A stretch of 64,000 nt of DNA from Nostoc edaphicum CCNP1411 (GTDB lineage Bacteria; Cyanobacteriota; Cyanobacteriia; Cyanobacteriales; Nostocaceae): assembly GCF_014023275.1 (NCBI RefSeq), contig NZ_CP054698.1, positions 5,045,001 through 5,109,000 on the forward strand, written 5' to 3'. The translations under genes were made by a program, and so were the position numbers. The notes under the pieces were generated by a model, which saw only the letters and a program-made list of their open reading frames with translations, ran no database searches and was not told the origin of the DNA. Of the stretch, positions 1-9,533 are shown in pieces; the stretch's first letter is position 1; every line of letters begins with the position of its first letter.

Positions 1-53
1 ACGCCTCTCTAAAAATTGTTGTTTACTACATCTTTCATTTTTGATTTTCTGAA

Positions 54-830
54 ATGCCACTCGAACTGCAAAACCTCACAGGCGGTTATACCACAGTACC
101 AATTGTCCAAGACATTAACCTTACTCTGCAAACAGGAGAATGGTTGAGTTTAGTTGGTGCTAATGGCTCAGGTAAATCTACTTTACTCAAATTGCTGAGT
201 CGTATTCTCTCGCCACAATATGGAACGGTGCTACTTGATGGTAAGGCAATTCACTCTCAACCCCCAAATTTAGTTGCACAGAAACTGGCATTATTACCGC
301 AACAACAAACGGTTCCCGTTGGGTTAACAGTGCGACAATTAGTAAGTTTAGGACGCACGCCGCATCAACCTTGGTGGCAATGGGAACTAAACGCTGAAGA
401 TTGGCTCAAAGTTGAAACTGCAATTAAAAAGACACAACTAGAAAAACTGAGCGATCGCTTAGTCGAACAACTATCAGGCGGTGAAAGACAACGGGCTTTT
501 TTAGCTCTAGCACTAGCGCAAGAGCCAAAAGTTTTACTATTAGATGAACCGACAACTTTTTTAGATATCAACTATCAGTTGCAACTATTGGAACTGCTCA
601 AAGGACTGAATCAGCAGCAGGAATTAACTATTATTACAGTTTTACACGAACTGAATTTGGCAGCACGGTATAGTTCCCGTATTGGATTATTAAAACAGGG
701 TCATATTTGGGAAGTTGGTACACCGGAACAAGTCCTGACACCAAATGCGATCGCACAAGTCTTCGGTGTAGAATCAGTGATTATTCACACACCTGTCGGA
801 TTACAGGTTTGTGCCATTTCTGCTGTTTAA
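54..830 (+). CDS. FecE-type ABC transporter ATP-binding protein
   Basis: Cytoplasmic ATPase of a metal-chelate (iron-siderophore, haem or cobalamin type) importer, 258 aa, the usual length for FecE/FhuC/BtuD proteins. Visible in order: Walker A GANGSGKST (residues 35-43), Q-loop Gln near 83, signature LSGGERQR (140-147), Walker B VLLLDEPT (160-167) and switch His 198 in TVLHEL. The C-terminal EVGTPEQVLTP stretch is typical of this subfamily. The ATG at 54 directly follows a TGA in another frame, so it probably ends an operon whose permease and binding-protein genes lie to the left of the window. The exact substrate cannot be read from the ATPase. Confidence 0.88.
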   Translation: MPLELQNLTGGYTTVPIVQDINLTLQTGEWLSLVGANGSGKSTLLKLLSRILSPQYGTVLLDGKAIHSQPPNLVAQKLALLPQQQTVPVGLTVRQLVSLGRTPHQPWWQWELNAEDWLKVETAIKKTQLEKLSDRLVEQLSGGERQRAFLALALAQEPKVLLLDEPTTFLDINYQLQLLELLKGLNQQQELTIITVLHELNLAARYSSRIGLLKQGHIWEVGTPEQVLTPNAIAQVFGVESVIIHTPVGLQVCAISAV

Positions 831-857
831 AATCTGCCAAGCTAGCAAAATCTAAAT

Positions 858-899
858 ACTTGGATACTCTATTCTGTAAAGATATGAGGGTATCCAAGT
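858..899. terminator. Hairpin between convergent genes
   Basis: ACTTGGATAC at 858-867 is the exact reverse complement of GTATCCAAGT at 890-899, with a 22-base loop. It sits between the convergent ends of the FecE-like gene (+) and the GIY-YIG-like gene (-), where a two-way terminator is expected. There is no clear T-run, so this is a moderate call. Confidence 0.45.
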
Positions 900-930
900 G
901 GGGAAATAAGCAGAGGGCTTAACACTCATC

Positions 931-1596
931 CTAAGACTTGGTTTCTTGTGTCTGTGCGTCGATAATTACACTCCAGTCATCATTTGTCACAGCAGCTTCA
1001 AGTTGACGCTGACGTTCGGCTTCACTGGCATTTATTGTTTCTGACTCTTTAGAGAGAGTTGTGTCAGCCATTGCTTTCCGCAGTTTTAGCTTTTTCTCCT
1101 CATAGGCTTGGCGTTCCGCCTCTGACATTACCGCTTTTGCAGCTTCGCCTACCGTGCTAGCCCACATTCCGCGATCAGTTGCGTTACCAGGTGGTGTACT
1201 TTCGAGTTCTGCTATCCACGCATCTCGCAAATCTTCCATTTCTTGACGCTTGGGGAACTTGAATGCTTGCACGCGGACAAAAGCACACTTTTGCTTACCA
1301 TTTTTAGTGACATGACCGTTTAGGGAAAGCAATACATTCCGAGAATAGCCAATGTGCTGTGTACAGCGTACTGCGTCCAATACTGCGTAAACACCTGCAA
1401 TTTTAGCATTCTGAGCAGCTGCACTCCAAGTCTCAAGATCAATGATTTCAGTACCATCGTTTGCCAGTTCAGGGGTTATACTCACCTCAATGGCGGTGTG
1501 TTCGTCATCGGAACTATACAAAAAGTCATGTAGTCCACGGTGGTTTATGGGGACATTTTGATGTTCAATTGACGACGAGTTGTGCTGAGTTTCCAT
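931..1596 (-). CDS. GIY-YIG-like domain protein
   Basis: 221-aa cytoplasmic protein. Residues ~66-115 read as a GIY-YIG-type fold: GVYAVLD at 68-74 for the GIY strand and HIGYSRN at 81-87 for the YIG strand. A helix with WIAELESTPPGN (127-138) follows. The C-terminal third is Glu/Lys/Arg-rich and probably helical or coiled (EAERQAYEEKKLKLRKA). GIY-YIG domains usually cut DNA, but catalysis is not proven here, since the motif is short and the metal-binding Glu cannot be assigned with certainty. The N-terminal 60 residues are unassigned. No operon partner; it converges on the gene to its left. Confidence 0.6.
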   Translation of the reverse strand: METQHNSSSIEHQNVPINHRGLHDFLYSSDDEHTAIEVSITPELANDGTEIIDLETWSAAAQNAKIAGVYAVLDAVRCTQHIGYSRNVLLSLNGHVTKNGKQKCAFVRVQAFKFPKRQEMEDLRDAWIAELESTPPGNATDRGMWASTVGEAAKAVMSEAERQAYEEKKLKLRKAMADTTLSKESETINASEAERQRQLEAAVTNDDWSVIIDAQTQETKS

Positions 1597-1755
1597 TGCA
1601 GTTGATCTCCAAGTTATTAATTAGCGATGCCAATGGCAAGCGCGAAGCGCTACGTAAATATATGCTCTTAAAATATTGAAGCTTAAATCTACTCACATCC
1701 CCAAATTCTTTTTCTTAAGGATTTTGACCAAGCAAAAACAACTATTAGAATTTAT

Positions 1756-2685
1756 ATGAATCAATTGACGCCTAAAAATTGGATATTCATCAAACAGAGA
1801 CTAACTCCTTATTTATTTTTACTACCCGCTTTGGTTCTTTTGGGTTTAACTGTTTTTTGGCCTGCACTGCAAGCGTTTTACCTCAGTTTTACTAGCTATG
1901 AAGATATTGCCCAGCCGCCACTATGGATAGGTTTCGCAAACTTTCTCAAGCTTTGGAAAGATGCAGTTTTTTGGAAAACCTTAGAAAACACTTTTCTATA
2001 TCTTGTTGGTGTAGTACCAATTTTAGTAATTGCTCCCTTAGTACTGGCAATATTGGTAAATCAAAAACTGCGGGGGATGAATTGGTTTAGATCGGCATAC
2101 TACACTCCAGTGGTAATTTCAATGGTGGTTGCGGGAATAGCTTGGAAATGGCTGTACGCAGAAAACGGATTACTTAATCAGTTATTTAAAGCTTTAGGTA
2201 TTTTTCCAGAAGGTATTCCTTGGCTGACTAGCCCAGACAAAATTTTTGGTATTGTACCAATTTCTCTTGCCAGCGTTATGGCTGTCACCGTGTGGAAAGG
2301 ACTAGGCTACTACATGGTGATTTATTTGGCGGGGTTGCAATCAATTCCCGCTGATGTGTACGAAGCCGCTGCAATTGATGGCTCGTATGGAATCAGCAAA
2401 CATTGGGATATTACCATACCTTTAATGAAACCGTATCTAGCACTAGTGGCGGTAATTTCGGCTATTTCTGCAACCAAAGTATTTGAAGAGGTATACATTA
2501 TGACCCAAGGGGGACCACTCAGTAGCTCGAAAACGATTGTTTATTATCTATATGAGCAAGCCTTCAACAATTTGGAAATTAGCTACGCTTGCACAATTGG
2601 GCTAGTGCTATTTTTGATAATTTTAGGGTTATCAATTTTGCGATTAGTTATTAATCAACAGGATGGGGATAATATCACAATTTGA
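1756..2685 (+). CDS. Sugar ABC transporter permease, MalF/UgpA family
   Basis: 309-aa inner-membrane permease with six predicted membrane segments; the first is the hydrophobic run after residue 18 (LTPYLFLLPALVLLGLTVF). The EAA loop that docks the ATPase is clear: EAAAIDGSYGISKHWDITIPL at about residues 207-227. The FxSFTSYEDI and WIGFANF segments near the N-terminus are typical of carbohydrate CUT1 permeases. No MalG-type partner, binding protein or ATPase adjoins it, so this is an orphan permease gene as is common in cyanobacteria. The substrate (disaccharide, glucosylglycerol or glycerol-phosphate type) cannot be decided. The 128 bases downstream show no clear terminator. Confidence 0.85.
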   Translation: MNQLTPKNWIFIKQRLTPYLFLLPALVLLGLTVFWPALQAFYLSFTSYEDIAQPPLWIGFANFLKLWKDAVFWKTLENTFLYLVGVVPILVIAPLVLAILVNQKLRGMNWFRSAYYTPVVISMVVAGIAWKWLYAENGLLNQLFKALGIFPEGIPWLTSPDKIFGIVPISLASVMAVTVWKGLGYYMVIYLAGLQSIPADVYEAAAIDGSYGISKHWDITIPLMKPYLALVAVISAISATKVFEEVYIMTQGGPLSSSKTIVYYLYEQAFNNLEISYACTIGLVLFLIILGLSILRLVINQQDGDNITI

Positions 2686-2813
2686 TATTTAAACTGCACA
2701 AAATCAAGCTTTGTAAGACAAGCTATTGATAAGCAAGGACAAAAGGGAATAACAAGGATATGAATTTTGGATAATGGTAAAGTGATGCCTACGCCCTTTC
2801 AATTATTTTTTAT

Positions 2814-5800
2814 TTAAAACCGCGTTTGATACTCCACTACTGCACGACTATCATCGGTTAAATTAGTGGAAGCACGCACACGAAATTCATCGTTTATTCG
2901 GTAATTAACACCCCATTGGAAGGGGTCATTAGTTGTTAAAATTTTAATACTAGAAACGGATATTTTAGAAGTAATGTCAACCCCAGCCTCTGCTGCTAAT
3001 TCTAAAGTTGAATTGCTTCTTCCAGCTTCGGGATTCTCAGAAATAACTGTAGGAAATATCCGTAATTCACTTAAACCAAATGTACTGCCAATCTGGTTAA
3101 AAGCTGACTGAAAATTGTTGAACACAGCCGAGCCTGCAATGTTAATTAGACCTAAAGTACTGTCAGCACGTCCTTGGGTGTCTACAAATCCACCTCCTAA
3201 AAGAGCAACAATTTCGGTTTGACTACGTGACGGACTGCTTGTTAGTTCTAGATTTTCGTTTAGTTTGCTGGCGAGACCGTTGATAGTGGCTTCGACTCGA
3301 ACACTTTCTAAGGATGATAAACCTGTGGTATTTATCCGGCTGAAATCATTACTTTGAGTTACGTCTAGTACTTTGGCAAATAGCCGAATATCTAAGTCGG
3401 GGTCGCGGGGTTGAGTGGGACTAAATGTTGCGGTATGTTTATAGCCACGAGCAAGGTTAAATTGGGTAGTAAATAAATTTACACCACCTTTTTCTAACTG
3501 GATAGTGCCGTCGGGTATTGGCTGATTGATTAAGCCGTTAACTATGAGATTACCAGTGGCGCGGAAGTTAAGAATAGGGGGACGGGTAATTTGGACGTTT
3601 TTGCCTAGTTCTAAATCTAGATTATTAAATCTAGCGATCGCATTTCCCATTTCATTCCCAATTTCAGCTTTACTCTGCTTATTATCTTTTGTGGGTGATA
3701 CACCAAGACCGCTATCATTTGCAGATGAAGTCGTGTCAGTAGATTCTGCCAGCAACACCTGACCATCAAATAAGTTTACTTTACCGCCAATTACTGGGCT
3801 AAGGGCAGAACCAGTAATCTGCAAATTGCCGCTAGCACCTCCCTGGTAAAGTCCCTTCAGATTCAACGCTAGCTGATCGAGATTAACAGTCAGGGGATTG
3901 TTGATAGTCGCGTTCTCATTGTTGAAGATGGGAATTTCCCCAGATGCTTCTACCTTCCCACGGCTAAATCTACCTTCAAGATTTTCTACTAAGATGCGGT
4001 CAAAATTAAACAGTACTCTACCTGTTACACGTCTGAGTTTACCTGGCAAAGCCTGGGCTGAAAAAGTAGCATTACTAATAGTAGCAATTCCATCTACTTC
4101 GGGTTTTTGCAATGTTCCGCGTACCTTGAGGTCTATTTCTCCTTCACCTTTCTCAAATACCACTTGATTAGTTAATGCGTTTAACAGTGCCAATCCCTCG
4201 TTTTCCAATTTCATATCCAAACTGATTTGCTCACTGTCTGGTGCGACGGAGGCAAAAGGCAATTTATAAGGAATGCTGCCAGTAATATCAACAGGTTTTG
4301 GCCCAGCAACGGCTACAGTACTACCAAAATTTAAGCGTCCGTTGGCATAGCTGAAACTTGCGATCGCTGACTCTATTTTATTCTGATTTAGTATTCCTTC
4401 TGTAATTTGCAATTCCCCTCTAGCTTGGGGATTAGCAATGCTGCCTGCTAAAGCTGCTGTACCGTTAAGATTCCCTGTGATTCCAACTGGTAGTTTGACA
4501 ACATTATTCAATAGTTGTACGGGAAAATTGTTCACTCGCAACTGGCCAGATTGTTCATCACCGCCAACGTTACCAGTGAAGGCAATCAGCCTGTTTTCAG
4601 ATTCGAGCCGTAATGGTCGCAAACTTAAAACACCATTTTCAAAGTTGCCTTCGGCAATCACTTTGTCGGCAGTATAAAAACGATTTTTTTCTTCCTTTTT
4701 ACCCCAGGCAAAGTTTTGTCCATTCAAATTAAAATCCACTGATAATCCATTGGCTGTAGCTGTATTTACAGCCACCTCCCCGTTGAAAGTCCCCTTTAAA
4801 TCTGCCAAATCTGGTATGGGAGTGGAATTAAGTCGCTGTTCTTCCTGTTCTGCTACCAAAGCTTCAATTTCAGAAAACCGTTGGATTTGGGTTAATAAGG
4901 GTTGATTTGGCGCTCCTTGGGAGGTGGTGGTTAGATCCGCTGCTGTGCCGTAGATTTCTGCTGAACCACCTGGCAAATTTTGTAAATCAAATATCTGTGC
5001 TACAGATAAAACATCTTGGATCTCTCCCTGGTTGACGTTCAGTTTACCTTGTAGTTGAGGCCCTTTAGGGCTTTGGGCAAAAGTACCGACAAGAGCGTAG
5101 CTACTTTTTCCTTTGACAAATTCGCTACTAGCGAGTGTGGCTTTCCCGTCACCGTAGCGGAATTGAGCAGCTATTCGATCGCCTTTAACCCGGCCAATTT
5201 GCGGATTAGCGATCGCTAAATTCCCCGTTGTTGCCAATGTCTGCTGATTAAACAGCAAATCCCCAGTTAACAATCCAGCTATCTTACCAGTACCCAGGCG
5301 AGTAATTGGCGGCGGAGTCAAATTCAATATTTGTAAGGGGAAATTGGCAACTTTGAGCGCCCAATCATTCCCTTGAACATTACCTGTTGCTGATGCTTGC
5401 TGCCATTTGACTAAGAAGGATTTCGGACGATTATTGGCATCTAAATTGAAGGCCAGGCGATCGCTATTTCCTGCCAAGTTCAAATTTAAACCGCGTCCCT
5501 GTGCTGAATCGATGTTTCCAGTCAACAACGGCTCAAAAGCAATATCTTGAACAACTAAATCTCGTAAATTAATTTGCCCTACTACATTTGGCAAGGGCAG
5601 CTTACCAGTGATTTGACCATTAAAATCAACTCTCCCCGCCACAGCAACCTGATTAGGAAGATTGATTGGTAACTGTTTTAAGTTGTAATTCTGCGCTTGG
5701 ACGTTGAGATTTAATGCAGTAATTTCCGGTATGCCCGCTCCCTTAGCATTGGCTAATATGTTACCAGTAACACTTAAACCGGGAGCAGTTGCTCGCTCAA

Positions 5801-8723
5801 TGGTCAGCCTTTCACCACTCCAAGCGATCGCAGCCGTCAGAGGTTGCTCAAGACCAGGGATACCTTGGGATAATTGCACCTGTCCAGCAGCACGCACATC
5901 AGCTAACTTGGATGATCCTAGCGTGCCAGCTAATTGTAACTGACCGCCAAATTGACCCCGCAATTGCTGATTTAACCGATTTAATTCCACACCGGAAGCA
6001 TCAACTACAGCTTGATAGCGACCATTAGCCAATTGGATATTAGAAGCTGCGATCGTTCCACCTGCAACATCCAACCGTCCTTGACCGCTGGCTTGGATGG
6101 TTTGCGGTTGGAACGATTCAATAGAACCCGCCACGTTTGCTTGACCAGTTAAGGCTCCCCGGAACTGCGGGGGTACTGCTGCCAACTGCTGCAACGGTAG
6201 ATTATTTGCTTGAACTTGTGCCTGATATACACCATTACCGACTTGGATATTAGAGGCTGTAATAGTTCCACCTGCAACATCCACTCGCGCTTGACCTATA
6301 GCTTGGATAGTTTGTGGTTGGAACGATTCAACAGAACCCGCCACGTTTACTTGACCAGTTAACGTCCCTCCAAACTGTGGTGGTACTGCTGCCAACTGCC
6401 GCACAGGTACATTCTTAGCCTGAACTTGCGCTTGATATACACCATTACCGACTTGGATATTATTGGCTGTAATAGTTCCACCCGCAACATTGATCCGCGC
6501 CTGACCGCTGGCTTGAATAGTTTGCGGTTGAAACGACTCAACAGAACCCGCTACGTTGAACTGACCAGTCAACGCCCCTTGGAACTGCTTTGGTAATGTT
6601 GCCAACTGTTGCACAGGCACATTTTTAGCTTGAACTTGCGCCTGATATACACCATTACCCACTTGGATATTATTGGCTGTAACCGTACCACGACCAATAG
6701 TAAGGCGGCCTTCCCCAGTGCCACTGAGGGTTTTCAGACTGAAATTATCTCTGTTGCCTGCGATTTGGAACGTACCCGCCAATGGATTATTTAAAGCTGG
6801 GGGAGACTGTTTCAATATCCGCCCCAACCGCACACCATTAGCTATAAGTTGAGCAGAGAAGCCTTGGTCTTGTAGTTGGACATTAGAAACTGCAACCGTG
6901 CCGCCACCAATTTGAACTCCTGCACCATCACTGCGAATCGTGGCAATTTCAAATGGTGCTGTGCTGCCTGAGAGGATGAGACGACCATTAAACTGTGCCC
7001 CCGCCAACGAGACATTTTGCAGTTGACTTTTATCTACAAAGGGTTCCAATTTTACCCCAGAGGCAACAGCCACAGCTTGCCAACGATCATTGGCATAACT
7101 ACCAGTTGCCCGTACTTTACCACCACTTACATTCAGAGCCACATTACGGAAAGAGACAGTGCGATTTGGAGCGATCGCAACTTCGCCAGTTCCAGGGTAA
7201 GTTCCGTTAGGAGCTTGGAATCTTACCACAGTTTGGACATCGGTAGGAGCGCCGGTTAGTTGGGCTGTAGCTGAGACATTGCCGATTTGGAAAGCGGGTG
7301 TTGTTTCATAAACTTTTGCGATCGCATCCCCTGGAACATTCTTGGCAGCAAAATTTAAATCCAGTCGCGGGGTTTCACCGAGTTGAATTTTACCAGCGCC
7401 CGTGATCTCACCACCAACTTTGGCTTTACCTTGAATATCTTTTAGGGTAATTAAAGAGGAACTAGTAACAAGCTCAAACTTACTACTGATGCTATTAAAA
7501 TCAACTTTATCAATCCGGGCAGTTTGAATTGTGGCAACTGTACCTGAGAGAATTGGTTCTTTAGTTGATCCGGTAATCTGCAAGTCTGCTTGTACTTGTC
7601 CAGCGATCGGTACAGGTAGTTTTACCTTGAGAGTCTCTTGGGCATTAGCCAAACTCACCGCATTTACACGCCCTGCCAACTTAAAGCCTGCTTGAGTGTC
7701 GATAATTCCCGTAGCCACTAGGGGAATTTTACCGTAGTTGGTAGTAATATTATCTAACTGCAACTCCGTTCCCTGAAAGCGGAGATTTCCTTGACTATTG
7801 CTCAACAGTTGCGGGACTTTGGGTATTTGAAGTGTTACCCCTTGCACAGTCGCACTGCCATACAATAAAGTATCCTGTCCTGGCATCAACCGAACTAACA
7901 AGTCGCCATTGGCTCGACCAGTCAGTAAGTTCACTGGTAACTTAATTAGTCGAGTAATATCCGCAGCCAGCAAGTCTTGCGATCGCAACTGAAAGTTACC
8001 CGCTAGCACCTTAGATTGCGTCTCACCCTGAATGGAAATATTACCACCACTATCTGCATGACCCCCCACTTCAAACCTGACCAACTGGTTATTTGCTAAA
8101 AGCTGTGCAGATCCGTTCAGTTGAGAAAATGTTATGGGAGATGAGGGGGATGTTGCTCCCCCTGCCCCCTGCCCCCTGCCCCCTACTTCCTCTGCCCTCT
8201 CCTGCGGCATCAACGCCAGCTTGGCATTGCGAAACCGCAAATTGTCCAAATCGGTTTTAATTGCGCCGCCTTCACCTGACGGCGCTAAATTAGTGGAAAC
8301 CCAGCGCCCTTGGTCATCTTGGTCAATGTAAATATCTGGATTGACTAAGGTAACATCTAGCTTTAAGTGGCGGTTAAAGATTAGTTGTGGCAGGTCAAAA
8401 CCCACCTCTACAGCTTCGACTGCGGCCCGATCTGGATCTGTGGGTGTGGCTGGGATAGCTGAAGCCCCAAACTCCACTCCCGTCAACGAAAATTGTGTGA
8501 CTCTTCCCAGTTTTACCGGACGGTTGAGTGTAGTCGTGAGACTTTGTTGTGCCAAAGGCGTTAATTCTGTTTGGACAAAAGTCCACAACCGCCAAATACC
8601 GATGATAACTCCTAACAGTAAAAGTCCGCCCAAAGTAATGCTACCCCGACTCAACACCAGCAACCACAGACGCTTGCGGATAGGGGACGGGGAGAGAATA
8701 TCTTGATTGGGAGTTTTAGTCAT
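2814..8723 (-). CDS. tamB: Translocation/assembly module protein TamB (DUF490), TIC236-like
   Basis: 1969-aa envelope protein. A single N-terminal membrane anchor (about residues 17-50) follows a short basic cytoplasmic start. The long middle is beta-rich repetitive sequence (many GxxxGxLxLxG-like strands), expected to form the hydrophobic beta-taco groove spanning the periplasm. The last ~350 residues match the TamB/DUF490 C-terminus (GLINQPIPDGTIQLEKGGVN, later ELRIFPTVISENPEAGRSNS). The family moves beta-barrel proteins or lipids to the outer membrane and is the ancestor of chloroplast TIC236. Odd points: a 70-residue unit is repeated in tandem near residues 680-900, and a heptamer DNA repeat encodes a Gly-rich insert near residues 180-192. 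It stands alone on its strand. Confidence 0.9.
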   Translation of the reverse strand: MTKTPNQDILSPSPIRKRLWLLVLSRGSITLGGLLLLGVIIGIWRLWTFVQTELTPLAQQSLTTTLNRPVKLGRVTQFSLTGVEFGASAIPATPTDPDRAAVEAVEVGFDLPQLIFNRHLKLDVTLVNPDIYIDQDDQGRWVSTNLAPSGEGGAIKTDLDNLRFRNAKLALMPQERAEEVGGRGQGAGGATSPSSPITFSQLNGSAQLLANNQLVRFEVGGHADSGGNISIQGETQSKVLAGNFQLRSQDLLAADITRLIKLPVNLLTGRANGDLLVRLMPGQDTLLYGSATVQGVTLQIPKVPQLLSNSQGNLRFQGTELQLDNITTNYGKIPLVATGIIDTQAGFKLAGRVNAVSLANAQETLKVKLPVPIAGQVQADLQITGSTKEPILSGTVATIQTARIDKVDFNSISSKFELVTSSSLITLKDIQGKAKVGGEITGAGKIQLGETPRLDLNFAAKNVPGDAIAKVYETTPAFQIGNVSATAQLTGAPTDVQTVVRFQAPNGTYPGTGEVAIAPNRTVSFRNVALNVSGGKVRATGSYANDRWQAVAVASGVKLEPFVDKSQLQNVSLAGAQFNGRLILSGSTAPFEIATIRSDGAGVQIGGGTVAVSNVQLQDQGFSAQLIANGVRLGRILKQSPPALNNPLAGTFQIAGNRDNFSLKTLSGTGEGRLTIGRGTVTANNIQVGNGVYQAQVQAKNVPVQQLATLPKQFQGALTGQFNVAGSVESFQPQTIQASGQARINVAGGTITANNIQVGNGVYQAQVQAKNVPVRQLAAVPPQFGGTLTGQVNVAGSVESFQPQTIQAIGQARVDVAGGTITASNIQVGNGVYQAQVQANNLPLQQLAAVPPQFRGALTGQANVAGSIESFQPQTIQASGQGRLDVAGGTIAASNIQLANGRYQAVVDASGVELNRLNQQLRGQFGGQLQLAGTLGSSKLADVRAAGQVQLSQGIPGLEQPLTAAIAWSGERLTIERATAPGLSVTGNILANAKGAGIPEITALNLNVQAQNYNLKQLPINLPNQVAVAGRVDFNGQITGKLPLPNVVGQINLRDLVVQDIAFEPLLTGNIDSAQGRGLNLNLAGNSDRLAFNLDANNRPKSFLVKWQQASATGNVQGNDWALKVANFPLQILNLTPPPITRLGTGKIAGLLTGDLLFNQQTLATTGNLAIANPQIGRVKGDRIAAQFRYGDGKATLASSEFVKGKSSYALVGTFAQSPKGPQLQGKLNVNQGEIQDVLSVAQIFDLQNLPGGSAEIYGTAADLTTTSQGAPNQPLLTQIQRFSEIEALVAEQEEQRLNSTPIPDLADLKGTFNGEVAVNTATANGLSVDFNLNGQNFAWGKKEEKNRFYTADKVIAEGNFENGVLSLRPLRLESENRLIAFTGNVGGDEQSGQLRVNNFPVQLLNNVVKLPVGITGNLNGTAALAGSIANPQARGELQITEGILNQNKIESAIASFSYANGRLNFGSTVAVAGPKPVDITGSIPYKLPFASVAPDSEQISLDMKLENEGLALLNALTNQVVFEKGEGEIDLKVRGTLQKPEVDGIATISNATFSAQALPGKLRRVTGRVLFNFDRILVENLEGRFSRGKVEASGEIPIFNNENATINNPLTVNLDQLALNLKGLYQGGASGNLQITGSALSPVIGGKVNLFDGQVLLAESTDTTSSANDSGLGVSPTKDNKQSKAEIGNEMGNAIARFNNLDLELGKNVQITRPPILNFRATGNLIVNGLINQPIPDGTIQLEKGGVNLFTTQFNLARGYKHTATFSPTQPRDPDLDIRLFAKVLDVTQSNDFSRINTTGLSSLESVRVEATINGLASKLNENLELTSSPSRSQTEIVALLGGGFVDTQGRADSTLGLINIAGSAVFNNFQSAFNQIGSTFGLSELRIFPTVISENPEAGRSNSTLELAAEAGVDITSKISVSSIKILTTNDPFQWGVNYRINDEFRVRASTNLTDDSRAVVEYQTRF
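6031..6690 (-). repeat. 210-bp tandem repeats inside tamB
   Basis: The same phrase (ATTTGGATATTA-like in + sense, encoding NIQVGNGVYQAQ) recurs at 6031, 6241, 6451 and 6661, an exact 210-bp period, or 70 codons. Units encode NIQVGNGVYQAQVQAKN, then PQF.G.LTGQ.NVAGS and ESFQPQTIQA.GQ. The two middle units are nearly identical, which points to recent in-frame duplication that lengthens the beta-groove. Confidence 0.85.
8157..8184. repeat. CCCCCTG heptamer repeat within the tamB coding region
   Basis: About four copies of a C-rich heptamer (CCCCTGC phase). On the minus strand it is translated in frame as a Gly/Gln-rich segment (GGRGQGAGGA). It is the kind of short tandem repeat normally seen between genes in Nostoc-like genomes. 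Confidence 0.8.
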
Positions 8724-8988
8724 TTGCTTTCACTGTATTAATTGCCAGATGTCGCTGGCACACACAAGCATTAACTGGCACATTGATTCAGTATGCCATT
8801 TCCAGGATACGCCAACTAAACCCAAGACCTCATTAGTTAAGTTACGGTATTTGCTTGATTCAATACTTATGCTTAATAATATTGGCGTTTTCAGGAAAAT
8901 CTGATCTCAATAGAGTGAAAATTGTTCCTGTGACTTTCGCTGAAGCACAACCTAGAACTTTAATATGAATAGACCTTAAAAAAGACAG

Positions 8989-9417
8989 ATGATTACACCA
9001 ATGCGTGTCTTTGTATTAATTTTTAATGCTCGAACGGAAAATGAGGGGATTCACACGATTCGGGAGGGCGATCGCAATAAAATTCTGATGTTCGAGTCAG
9101 AAGACGACGCCACCCGCTTTGCTCTGATGCTGGAAGCTCAGGATTTTCCCGCACCGACACCAGAGCCGATCGATGCTGAGGAAATCAAGGAATTTTGCGA
9201 AAGTGCTGGATATGAATGGGAAATCATCCCAGAAAACAGCAATTTAGTTGTCACTCCCCCAGAATTGAATGTCGAAGAAACTGATTGGCAAGCAGACGCC
9301 CAGAAGGAGGATACTGTTGAAGACACCTTCCCTCTCAATCAACAGCCACTAGAAGAACCAGAATTGTCTGATTCTGAACTAGAAAAGATGCGTCGCAAAT
9401 TGGAAGGATTGCTGTAA
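8989..9417 (+). CDS. DUF3110 domain-containing protein
   Basis: 142-aa acidic cytoplasmic protein of a cyanobacteria/plastid-lineage family of unknown function. The N-terminal half (MRVFVLIFNARTENEGIHTI, then ILMFESEDDATRFALMLEAQDFP) is the DUF3110 core. A Glu/Asp-rich linker follows, ending in a short helix (SELEKMRRKLEGLL). Two starts are possible, ATG 8989 or ATG 9001; the domain begins at the second Met, so the shorter form is plausible. The gene is followed at once by a heptamer repeat array and then murQ. It may share transcription with murQ, but the repeats make this uncertain. Confidence 0.8.
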   Translation: MITPMRVFVLIFNARTENEGIHTIREGDRNKILMFESEDDATRFALMLEAQDFPAPTPEPIDAEEIKEFCESAGYEWEIIPENSNLVVTPPELNVEETDWQADAQKEDTVEDTFPLNQQPLEEPELSDSELEKMRRKLEGLL

Positions 9418-9466
9418 TTAGTCATTAGTCATTAGTCATTGGTCATTGGTCATTGGTCATTGGTCG
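9418..9466. repeat. TTAGTCA/TTGGTCA heptamer array
   Basis: Seven consecutive heptamers: three TTAGTCA, then TTGGTCA units with a last TTGGTCG. A second, inverted-sense group of ACAAATG/ACAAATGAC units lies at 9508-9541, just before the murQ start, so the two groups could pair. This array creates spurious upstream start codons for murQ. Confidence 0.9.
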
Positions 9467-9533
9467 CTAATTGACTAATGACAATAGACATAGGCGGCTT
9501 ACTGTAGGACAAATGACAAATGACAGAGGACAA

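Noticed and set aside
2814-8723. Many ORFs antisense to tamB
   Set aside because: They are shadows of a beta-rich repetitive gene, with no family similarity or start signals.
9471-9533. Longer murQ with a TTG start
   Set aside because: The extra residues translate heptamer repeats and are absent from MurQ proteins; ATG 9534 fits the family.
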